The position numbers and the translations under genes are program-made. A stretch of 64,000 nucleotides of DNA from the NCBI GenBank assembly GCA_914767715.1, contig OU612067.1, positions 31,098,162-31,162,161 on the forward strand, given 5' to 3'. A model generated the notes under the pieces. That model worked only from the letters and a program-made list of their open reading frames with translations. It ran no database searches and was not told where the DNA came from. Of this stretch, positions 37,401 through 47,700 are shown piece by piece (the first letter of the stretch is position 1; each line of letters begins with the position of its first letter). Source of the stretch: Membranipora membranacea (Eukaryota; Bryozoa; Gymnolaemata; Cheilostomatida; Membraniporidae).

Positions 37401-40400
37401 CAGTTGTTGTGGTGTCAACCTCATCTGTAGCGGCAACAAGTTTGTTAGACAAGCGCTGTTGGATACTCAAAGGTAATATTGTTAATGTAGAAGATACACT
37501 ATTTTCTTTTTCATCTGCAGTGCTGGTAGTATTAACAATAACCTCAGCAAGTTCTGTAGGTGATATTACAGTTGTCAAGGTGTCAACCTCATCCGCAGCG
37601 GCAACAAGTTTGTTAGACAAGCGCTCTTGAATACTCTGAGGTAATACGGTCTGTGTGGTCGAGTCAGTAGACACTGACACTTGGACAATTGCAGGAACTA
37701 TGGTTTCTGTAGTAGTTGTTGTTTCTATTGGTTTGGAAATGGAACCATCTCCATCTGATTTTGTCGTGTTAGGGGTATCCTCAGCATCGAAAAAGAGTAC
37801 CTGACCGGTGACGTCAGGAACTGTAGTTTGTGGTACATCCTCATTGCCTAGTGCATCTATTACCTCATCTTCAACAATTGTAGTGCCATCAAAGAAGAAT
37901 GTTTGACCGGTGACGTCAGGAACTGTAGTTTGTGGTACATCCCCATTGCCTAGTGCATCTACCACCTCATCTTCAACAGTTGTAGTGCTATCGAAGAAGA
38001 ATGTTTGACCGGTGATGGTAGATACTGTAGTTTGTGGTATATCCCCATTGCCTAGTACATCTATAACTTCATCTTCAACAATTGTAGTCGTATCAAAGAA
38101 GAATGTTTGACCGGTTATGATAGGTACTGTATTTTGCAGTACATCTGCAGCAATTGTAGTGCCATCAGTTTCGGCCTCTATCTCTAAAGAACTTTCCTCA
38201 TTGTTTGCTATTGCCAGAATGGAGTTGTCATTCCCTTCAAGAGTTGGAGATGTACTAGTGATAGTTTCAACCCCCTCCTCTTCACCAATAACCGCACCAA
38301 TCTGGTTTCCTTCCACAAATCTCGCAATCAGATCAAATAGAGTCGCAGAACTGTTGTTGACATCATTGATACCATCATCGATCACCTGAGTCGGGTCAGC
38401 GACCTTTGCAAATGCAGACAAGGCAGCATCTGCTTCGACTCCTTCCACAACTTCATTTGTAACCGGATCTGCTGTTACCCCCTCAGCAAGGACTGATCCG
38501 CCAGAAATTGGTGAGTCAGCGGCGGCTGTGGTGCTATGAGGAATGTTTTGGTGAAGTGGGGTTAGGAATGAGCTAGTCTCTGTCGCGTTATCGCTGAACA
38601 ACCCGTTAGTAGTTCCATTTTCAGCAATTTCCAGCAGAAGGCCTTCAGAATTAGCTAAGTAGAGGCAAATTTGGTTAAGTTGTGTTAATGTGTATAGGTA
38701 TCAGAGACAAACGCAAAAGACAAACACCAATGGAGCCAATTTAGTATGAATACCAGACCCAATTGGTAGATAGCATTGAGGGATAGCGCATGTCATTACT
38801 GAGGAGACTGAGGCTCACTAACCTCCCCCTGGCATCGTAAAACTTCCCGTACCATAATTTCTTCGGTGGTTACAGCCATGCTTAGAAAGGGCATGCAAGG
38901 CCAGAACAAGTGTACTTTTGTGCCTCAGTTATCAAATAGGATTGAAGCTTAACATTTGGAAAGGCGTGGCAACAAGTAAAAAATATAATAATAAAATGGC
39001 CCTTAACTAAATCTGTTTAATCCGACTGTAAAACCTACTTATTACTATCAAGGAGCCATTGTTACTTTCAACGCCCTGAATTTTTTTATAAGATGGGATA
39101 AAATTTCATCTTTTGAATTTTCCCGGTTTCTGGTGGAGGAAGAACTAATCTGGGTGTTCATCAGCACAATAAAAGTGCAAATTGTGTTTGATCTACCCTG
39201 GTTTTCCTTTTGTTTCCTGTCAGAAAAGCAGCTAAACAGCCAAAATGACATCTTTAGAGATATGATGGCAATATTCAGCTTTGACAGGGTTGGTTTAATT
39301 GCTAATCTAATGATTATGTACATCTGATTTCATCACTTACTATCAAAACCAGCTATCAAACATGTCATTTATCATAACCCTACTTCTAGATGACATTTGG
39401 ATTTGAACTCATTCATAGGGCGTTAATTTTTTAATAAATATTTATCTCCAATAATGATCATGGCAACCTTATGTATGTATCGTTGGAGATGGTGGGTAGG
39501 TAACTTGGTAACCTGCCATATGAATATGTTTATCTCTGCTAAGCGACAGGTTTGACATAGAAATGCTAAGAAGATTTATTGACATTGAAAGTACCAACAT
39601 GATGGTATTTTGAAGGTGATATCGTCGCTGCTCTCATAATGGGATACTTGCAAAAATAATCTCACAGATCCCAGCACAGGTGAAGGTTTTGTAGAATGAC
39701 ATTGTGGCCGTAAAATCTAAATAAATATCACAAATCGCCTGCAATGTTTTAACATTTAAATTTGCAAAGAACTGGTTTTATCTACCTTTTGGTCACAAAA
39801 TGATGGTAAAAGGCCAATTCACATTCAGTAGGTGGTTGGCTATAATGGTTTTCAATATTACAAAATTTCAATAAATAAAGAATCTTATGCTATTGTATGA
39901 AAGTAAACACCTAAATCCATGCATCTTGTTATTGTAGGTTTAATTTATCAATCTAATTCAAAAAAACTCCAGAAAATTTTCTCAATAAAGCCCTATAGCT
40001 CTATTGCTGTTTATAACAACGTAAGCTTTTTCTAGCTTCGTAACCACCGGGGAATTTGGATAGAGGGATTGTCAACCTTAATTAGTTGTAAATCCGTTTA
40101 GTGAGTCACACCAGTCCCATAGCAGAGATAATCCAGTGATTTAGTGACAGATTATGAGGGATTTAAACCAGATATCAAATATCGTATCAAATAGAAATGC
40201 ATATATGGCAGAGAATTATAGCCAAGATGCCCTCAAGCTAAAAAAAATGGGATATTGATTGCCTTTATCCAGTTTAATGGTTGTAATTTTGCTGGAAAGT
40301 TCTGTTCATACCTACAATCTGTTACCTGCGCACTACTACTCTTAGCCTACGAAGTCTGGGATATTTGTACAAAACTACACCAATCCTAGTCTGATGTCTA

Positions 40401-43255
40401 CTGTTTTTGTCTGAAATCGTTAAATTGATGGTTATATTTGATGGTAGTGCTCGACTTCATTGAACCCAAAAACCACTGATGTATCTACAGGCTTCTCGTA
40501 CCAACAAAGATCAGAACCATTTCCGATGTGGCGGGGCAGTGAATGAGTTTCCTTGAAAGGATATATTTGAGGATAAATGTGACTTAATCTGGGCAAGGAG
40601 TAACTGTTTACTCCTTGATCTGGGTGTGTATCCAGTAGATTAGATAAGATGAGACTCGATAGAATGTCTGATAAGCGGCTTACCGACACATTGTCCAGAG
40701 AAGGTCTCGAGTACCGCTCCGGTACGACACTGACAGCTCGCTATACCCAGATTAGATATACAAGATCCGAGACCACACACCTTGTTTGCACACACAGCAT
40801 CTGAAACAACAACAAAAGAATATAATAACATTTGCAACTATGCTGCTGCAATTGGTGGCTACTTAGAGAAGTTATTTAGGATTCAAGTTTCCGTCCTGCG
40901 CACGAATCAACAATAAAATTTGAGGAATATTATTAAATGCGTTAGGGTAGGCCCTTAGGGTATTGTTGATCAAAGGAATATATGGAGGACGGAAAAGGCC
41001 CTGCATTGGCACGTCATGGCACGAGCAGGGCGAGGGAACGTTACCAAATAATTTCAAAGGATGAAATCTCAGATAAAACCACAGGGAATTTGTTGCAGAT
41101 TAAAAACAAACATCGGGAATAGGCTAGCTTTAGAGATAATAATTAAAGGATAAAGAGCCATTGTAACTAGCTTAGGGCGCCTATTGCCATGTTGGGGGTC
41201 ACAGCCCGCATTACCCAACAATGGCGTATAATGTAATTAGATACTCAGGCTAGGAAGGAAGTCACTTACTCCTGAAGAGGTTGTTGATAGATGAAGAACC
41301 ACTGTTACCAAAGAAATTACTAAGTAATCCAGAGGTTCCACCACCCAGGAGACCTCCATTGTTGTTGTTGTTATTGTTATTGTTGTTGTTATTGTTGCCA
41401 TCTGGAGGAAAGGATGGGATAGAACCATGGTTAAGAATAGAAGGGAAGGAACAAAGCACCAGTTAGGAAAGTATGTTAAAGAGTTCTTTCGGTACCACTG
41501 TCACACAAAGCAATCTATTCTTGGACTCTTTTCACCAATGATAGAGTTAGGCAGTAAATTGAAGAGAATTGCATTCTGGGAATGGAAAATGGATTGTCAA
41601 GAATGGAAGGGAACGGGAAGTTAGTGGATGTATATTTCCATAGTTTCTTATCCTTACGCATTGTATCTCAACATGCGCCAATAACGGTCCTCTTACCGAC
41701 CGAAAACTCCAAATAATGCAATCCCAAAACCAAATAACCGCACCATCAAAGTAAAGGATGGGGAAAGGAAATAATTGTGGGATAGTTATATAATTGGGAG
41801 ATTGTATGCAACTCAGCATTACCCTACGCAAAGCATGATAAAAAACAGTTCATTCATTGAAATATCCAAGAAATCATGAGTTGTCCATCAATCATCATAC
41901 AATACAGTTATTTATCATTGCCAAGACTTATTGTGGTCTTGAATGTTCACTGAAATGATTACAGCATGGTTTAGGTAGAAGAATGATTTACCTGTTTGAG
42001 ATTTTACTACTATCAGAGGCATTGCAAGCAATTGTGGGAATGGAGGAAAGTTAGCTGTTTTCCATATCAATCCGCAGAAAAAGCAATGGAATCCAAGATT
42101 TATGGTTACGGAACATATAATTGAATAGGTACGTTAGAAATATAAAAGGTATTATTGTAGGAGTAATTTTCTAAGCTGTAAACTCACTGTTGTTACGCAC
42201 ACATCGACCGGAGACCCTTCTGAATCCGTTACCACATACACACAGTGCCTGTCCGTTAGGCCTTATCTCGCAGCTACCTCCCAATCCACACTGCCTTGAA
42301 GCACAGGGATTATCTACAAGTAAATTACATTCTCTAACACAGCGTTATGATCACTAAAGCTAGAAGCTATCTTTGTATATATAATCTTAGCTTTATTCTG
42401 AGTTAGACTGTCTCTAATCTGAAAGCTTTCATTAAAGGAATTTATAAAGTTCTATACTCATATCATACATACGTATTATTGCAATATATGAAGCAGGGAT
42501 TGAATGAAGCTCTAAGTTGCAATTGAGTTTTATGTCGGGGAGATGGTAGTAGCATTTCATTACCAACCATTTCCCAACCACCAATAGACTTCAACTTGCT
42601 GTTGGGTCTTATGGCTACTTTCTTCAAGTGGGGGTGGTGAGGTTGTGTAAAAAGCAGTTCATGCAAACGCGGTAAAAATAATGGTAAATTAATGGTGATA
42701 AATAGATTCTTACTGATACAGATTTTCTTTCCGACGTTGTTAGCGCAGCATTTAAATCCCCATGTGCACTGGCAAGTTCTCCATGTGGAAGTCTTAACAC
42801 AGCATTCATTATTCAGCTGCCGGGGTCCAAAAGGGCTGCCGGCTGTCGCTATCTGAGATAGAGAACTGGCTTGAGGACATTGGGCACTGACAAATCCAGC
42901 TGCCAATGCCATAACCTAAAACAAGAGAAAACTATATATTCATTTGGTATCGGAGGTTTGAATCAACTGTTGAGATGAGTATTTTGCCAGTATGACGCGT
43001 TTATTTAGAAATTCTTTATCAGCGATAGCAATTAAAGTGGCGGGAAAAAAATATTGTCAACTCTGGAAATTTATTTACCGATGTACTCGGGGATTGAACA
43101 GGGTTATACTGTGTGAATCAAAATGGTAACAAAGATGAGATACTAAGTAGCTACATAATTTAAAATGTCATAAAAAATTGGAATTTAGCATTTCCAAAAA
43201 ATACCAGATAAGACCTTACCGCAACAAAGGCCAGTATGCCGGTCCTGCAGGTCAT
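25411..43255 (-). CDS. secreted EGF/mucin/CUB glycoprotein
   Basis: Fourteen exons in frame, about 1,683 residues: 43220-43255, 42714-42915, 42188-42313, 41270-41401, 40684-40800, 35781-38654, 34971-35132, 34317-34436, 33148-33270, 30119-30250, 28118-28567, 27741-27884, 26735-26949, 25411-25629. A signal peptide is split by intron 1 (MTCRTGILAFVAVMALAAG). Next come a Cys-rich segment, EGF-like module 1, an Asn/Gly linker, EGF 2, a 958-codon Ser/Thr mucin exon, EGF 3-6, an APTTTTQ stalk with EGF 7, EGF 8, and a CUB domain split between the last two exons (GCIRSRNYP, then MGFLSD and GFLLRW). Each EGF-like module has six Cys. All internal exons from 3 to 12 are phase 1-1, typical of module shuffling. 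No membrane segment follows CUB, so it is probably secreted. The CUB lacks one usual Cys. No single known orthologue is recognised. Confidence 0.9.
28335..28550 (-). repeat. APTTTTQ stalk repeat
   Basis: About nine copies of a 21-24 bp unit encoding Ala-Pro-Thr-Thr-Thr-Thr with Gln, Leu or Pro between units, within exon 11 of the EGF/mucin gene just before EGF module 7. Confidence 0.9.
29805..29950. mobile_element. foldback element, family A copy 2
   Basis: Related to 18996-19143: outer end AACAAGTTTGATCCAGTTTG, TTGCTCCCCCTTCACTGGTC, then inverted GACCAGTGAAGG and GCAGGCAAATGGAGCAAAC. It lies in intron 10 of the EGF/mucin gene and contains an extra local GTGGGGAGAAC(T/A)TCGAATG duplication. 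Confidence 0.75.
31938..32004. repeat. short foldback in EGF/mucin intron 9
   Basis: Imperfect inverted repeat: ATTATTAACAACCACCAACCC / GGGGGTGGTTAATAAT type arms around CCAATTGGG. It could form a stem of about 25 bp. No target duplication is evident. Confidence 0.6.
32959..33154 (-). repeat. seven-fold 28-bp repeat carrying a 5' splice donor
   Basis: Seven 28-bp units (GATATATT at 32965, 32993, 33021, 33049, 33077, 33105 and 33133) start at the end of exon 9 of the EGF/mucin gene and run into its intron. On the minus strand each unit reads GCATAG/GTAAGTCAATATATC, so each has a consensus 5' splice site. The exon's real donor (33147) is the copy next to EGF module 5. One unit has GCATAT/GTAAGT. 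Confidence 0.95.
35392..35511. mobile_element. 120-bp foldback in EGF/mucin intron 6
   Basis: Arms of about 50 bp, starting TAGTTAAAGCGCTTAAAAT and ending ATTTTAAGTGCTTAAACTA, with GTCGGGATAGCTGGTAGT / ACTACCAGCTATCCCGAC inside. A diverged half-copy (GTCGGGGAGATGGTAGTAGC) lies at about 42533-42562 in intron 2 of the same gene. A clear target duplication was not found. Confidence 0.75.
35781..38654 (-). CDS. 958-codon mucin-like exon of the EGF/mucin gene
   Basis: Exon 6, phase 1-1, between TTAG (38655) and A/GTAAGT (35780). From the N-terminal side: an acidic region; four 34-residue repeats around TGQTFFFD; two 56-residue repeats around SIQERLSNKLVAA; a Ser/Thr-rich stretch; then dense TTTTAEP/TTTTATP repeats with many Asn-Thr-Thr sequons. 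Such Thr-rich tracts are heavily O-glycosylated in mucins. The long plus-strand frame opposite (36272-37630, runs of Val) is a shadow of the repeat. Confidence 0.9.
36235..36840 (-). repeat. Thr-rich mucin tandem repeat
   Basis: Codes for alternating TTTTAEP, TTTTATP, TTTAEPN and TTTTAKP units. A longer higher-order block recurs (about 36420-36560 resembles 36590-36720), showing recent unequal exchange. Length is probably polymorphic. Confidence 0.9.
37795..38160 (-). repeat. 102-bp coding repeats (34 residues)
   Basis: The TTGACCGGT mark recurs at about 37801, 37903, 38005 and 38107, exactly 102 bp apart. Each unit encodes TGQTFFFD followed by an acidic stretch (VEDEVIDALGN). The unit nearest 37801 is more diverged. 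Confidence 0.9.
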
Positions 43256-43524
43256 TGTTTGTTGACCAATTTCTCTTCTGTTTAATAATCCGACTACAGA
43301 AAGTCTGTCCTGTGCTCGGTACCTCTGATCGCAAGATAATCTCTCAGTCCAGTGATGTACCACTGCGCTCTCTCTAACACCAATAAAAATATCTGTCAGA
43401 ATTAAAACTGTCTGCAAGCACTCTCTAAACCATATACAGATCCCTTAAAAATGATTTATTCGTAAAATTAAAGAATGTTGCCATAGATATTACACTGTAT
43501 GCCAACATAACCAACTAACTGCAT

Positions 43525-43540
43525 GGTTACCGCGGTAACC
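43525..43540. promoter_or_regulatory. candidate RFX X-box palindrome
   Basis: The perfect 16-bp palindrome GGTTACCGCGGTAACC lies 270 bp upstream of the EGF/mucin start codon. The half sites GTTACC and GGTAAC with a 2-bp spacer fit the X-box (GTTNCC-N2-GGNAAC) bound by RFX factors, often linked to ciliated-cell genes. The match is exact; function is inferred from position. Confidence 0.5.
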
Positions 43541-44713
43541 GGAATGTTTGGTGAGAGAGCGAGGAACAAACACATCCCTCCCTTTACTTACAAGGGTACA
43601 CACTATTAGTGTCTACAGCTGAATGGAAACACCTCTCAGACTTGGCTCTGAACTGGACTATTAGAATATTCGTGATTCATGTCACCCTATTTTATAGTTA
43701 GGTTTCTAGATACCAGGACATATGCACCTACATTTAAACGCAGTAAACAACAGAAATGTTTCAACACAGAACAAAGGCCCGATTATTGATTTCTATATAT
43801 TGTTATGTTTTGGTCTACAAACCGCCCTTGCATCACTGGATTGGTTTGTCTTTGCTGTTAGGTGACCATATAAGTTGGACACCAATTCGTAGCCACTACA
43901 TCAGACATTGCGTTTGTCTCGCTGATATATATTATATGTATGAGTGGAACAATCCTGATACCACAGTTGGCAGTAAAATGAATAAAAGCTTGAGTGAGAT
44001 CTGCCAGGGTCTCATTCCTAGATCGCTCACTCATTAATGGCACGATATACATTCTGAGTGAGCGATCTGGGAACAATTTTGTCTAATTGAAACACCAAGT
44101 GAGCGATAATTTTGAGTGATGTGACAGAGATTATTTGCTGTTGTAAAGCATCGCTCATTCTAATTGAAAGACCTCCTAGGTATTTTTTCATGACATCAGT
44201 ACAATTAACACAAACGAGTTTGTTATGACCTTCATATGAATTCCGAGTAAATTTATAGAGGTGATGATGGAATATCTTTAACTGCTATCATCAAAGGGAC
44301 AGTGCAAGGTTTTTACTCACTCTTATTGTCTTCATGCGTTCGTGCCCTTCTGGTCGCAATTAAGTTGGCAAATCAGTCAATGCTAACGAAAATTGATTCT
44401 ATATATATATATATATATATATATAATTGAGTATTGAGTACATAACCTAGATTAATGTGTTAGTAAGGATTTAATCTAGCCAGTGACAAGGCTATCTTTG
44501 GTGTGCCAGGTTTTTGCATGGGTATATGAAAGAGTGAACAACTTCAAACTGATTAATGTAATAGATAGGGTATGAGTTTTAATCTGCAGCGAGCACATGA
44601 TAGCAGAACAGCCTGAGATTAAACTTATACATGATCATAAATTCATCATAAATTTTATTATATATTATATAACAGTAGTACATAAGTATTATAAATTTCA
44701 TGATATATAATTT
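43541..44713. other. intergenic between EGF/mucin and sulfotransferase genes
   Basis: Contains an inverted repeat at about 44016-44070 (TCCTAGATCGCTCACTCA / TGAGTGAGCGATCTGGGA) with two further GAGTGA(G)CGAT-like boxes, an AT microsatellite at about 44400-44425, and TTTATT near 44654 that may be the minus-strand poly(A) signal of the sulfotransferase. The plus-strand ORF at 43756-44037 is not supported. Confidence 0.5.
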
Positions 44714-47700
44714 TCATTTAATAAATTTTGGTGATTCAGAGAATTGTCCAGGATCTGCACTGAACAAACTGTTACAGTATTTACGACATAAGAATCTAGA
44801 GCAGTATTTATATGTGAGCGGGATGTCGTCGTGCCATTGGTTAGATTTAATGGTGAAAGTGGTTCTACTCTTCAATACCTCTTTGCACCGCTCAGTTGCG
44901 TTTTTGTTCAAAGTTTGAAAGTACCGAACCTACAATACAAGAATACTGCAGTCTAGCGGCAATATTGTTGAATAAAAGTTAATAACTATTATAAATATTT
45001 TTATTTTCTCTTTCAGTCAGATATGTCATTCCACGAAAAGAGGTAGGAAAATTCAGGCTTCTCGGGGAGAGGTGAAGCGTTGTGTGGTTACCTGTCTTTG
45101 ATATTTAGAGTAGCTGCTTATATAGATTCTGCTTTCTAAAAATCAGATTTTCAAAATATCCCGCACGATTTGGTGTAAGACATTACAATGCCTTTTTGAT
45201 CAACTAACCTCGTCCCAGAAGTCAGGAGCTTTGACCTCTGGCTGCTTATACCATATCTCCTTCAGTGTATCATATAAAAGTTTATCTCCGTGATTGAGAT
45301 CTAGAACCTTCTTAGCGTTATCCTCAGTGAACTCTAACCTTGCCGAGTGTTTGACATTTCCGCTCCAATAGAATATATCAGTGAAATTCCAACAAAACTT
45401 CTTTTTGAGTATAACCAGAGAAGCATCAAACTGATCAGTCAGCATGATCACATCTATACTGTGTGTCATAAAAACAAGAGAAACTGCTTTTAGAGCATGC
45501 ATTATAACGAAATCATGTCAAAAAATTTCTTTGTAAAGTCTTTGTTGAGTGAGCTAAAAGCTGTGACTCAAAAATATGGCTATGGTTTAAAACCCCTGCA
45601 ATAATTCCTAATTAACTACTGGAACACCGTTCACCCAATCTAACAATACTAGAGGACCTCCGTGTATTTGCGCATCCAGTATAAAGATCCCACTGCCTCT
45701 TGGATATAAGGATTAGCCGTGATTAGGCTGGGCATGGGCATAAGTAGACCAATTTATCAGTATTGGAGTTGTGCCCCATGCTTGTATGGAACAAGGGCAC
45801 AGCGTTGGTGTACATTTCTGTAGTTGAGAGTTCTTTAATCAAACTCCTCAGACAACAAAACAAGAATATCTATACAACATACCGGGGCACTAGCTGAACA
45901 ATAAACTCCTCAATAGCCGTAATATTATCTCGAGCACGGTAGTCAAACCCCAACCACTGCAGCTGTACAAGATGGAACCATTTCTGTAGGCCTGTACCAT
46001 CGTGTCGAACTTTGTAAAACAGCTCAGGAGTATTGATAACTACATTCGGATCCTATAATACAGGTGTGCATGTCATGTAATAGGGTCATTTACTGACTGG
46101 TATTTTGTGAAGCTTGGAAAAGTACTTCAAATGCTTCAAAGAGCAATTAAGATGGCTAAAAATGTTGTAGTAAAAATCCCCAATATATCTTTTCCTTTGT
46201 CTAATCTGAAGCTGCAATATTAATTTACAGCAAATAAACTTGAGTTAAATGGCAAATTATACTGTCAACAAACAGGTTGAAATTTATACTGCCAATTATT
46301 CGGCCAACAACCTAACCAGGGTTTTTTATTAGTAATAATACCAATGATCAATGTAATGATATCACAAAGGGCTGAGTAGTCGAGGGGGCTGTTGAACCCA
46401 CAAACGTCGCAAACGTCAAAACGTCGCAATCTGTCGTTCCACTAACGTCACAATCCAAAAAACGTCCCAACGAAGGGTTTTTAAAAAGTCGCCAACCCAC
46501 AAACGTCGCAATTATTTAAATGTCGCAATAGCTCGAACCCACTAACGTCGCAAATGTCGCAACTCAACAAAAATACGAAGTTGTCTTCTCATTTGATGCA
46601 AATTGGTGATGATGATATGTTGCGAGAAGTAGAAAGGAGCATACAAACTTCAAAACACGGTGGGGAATCGAATATCAACATTATATATTGTGCTATGGAT
46701 AATTGTTGAGTATTTCTCAGGTTATTTGAATCATTTTTTTCACTTCCTAGGGTCGTTCTTTGTTACCTCAAAATCCATTAATGCTGCCATAAAAGGGATG
46801 CTAATCACTATCTAGCAGATATAGTGACATACCAATGTGTGATGTACCTTAATGTTTGATTTAGCCAAAGATTGAACTTGTCAAGAGGTATTGATACAGT
46901 TGGATTGAGTGCTATATTTTTTCCTCTTGCTGACATGGCCTTAATCCATCAAATTGCACAGCCTTCCCATGATGCAACGCTTTAGATTTCCCAGATAAAT
47001 AAAGTCAAACTTTTGTTTATACCATGTACCATGTAATTTTTTAATTTTCATTTTGTTGGCAGTTGTTTCCTCACAAAGTAAAACAGAATGACTCATAACA
47101 TGTTTTCTACATCCCACTTATGAAATAAAATGGTATGGTAGAAAGTTCATCCATTCTCCCTGGTTGAACATTAATGAACCTTGATTACAAACAGATGCAC
47201 ATGAACAACCATCTGAGAACCCTGAGCGTGTTTATTGAGTTAATTTTAGTTTGATCAATAAAAACAAAAACCTGTGTTCCTAGACAATACTGTGTGCCAT
47301 GAGAATGTTTTGTCTTATATACATAATATATATCTATGATATTAGGTGCTGGCTGACCATGTTAGATTTATTTATCAATATGGATAATAAGTAGGCTATG
47401 GCTACAGCAGATCTTCTCAGCTCTTTATTATTTTATTCATTGACCCTCCTCCATACCACCGAATAGATAGTATAGGCAGCCCACTGTATGTATAGGTAGA
47501 ATAGATAGATACTGCTTAACTTGCTGGCTAGATAGGCAAAAGCAGGTTTAATATTTAGAGGTAGGATAACAGTCTTTGTGTACCCAGGCATAGTTGAGCT
47601 GCAATTTTTTTTAATTGATTTAATTACTAAACAAGCAAATCACGATATCTCAAAAAATTTCATCTGCTGGTCCCTTACCCTGTCTTGACAAGCTTTGTCG

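Noticed and set aside
36272-37630. 452-codon plus-strand ORF rich in Val, Gly and Ala
   Set aside because: It is the complement of the Thr-rich mucin exon; its length comes from the repeat, and it has no start context or domain.
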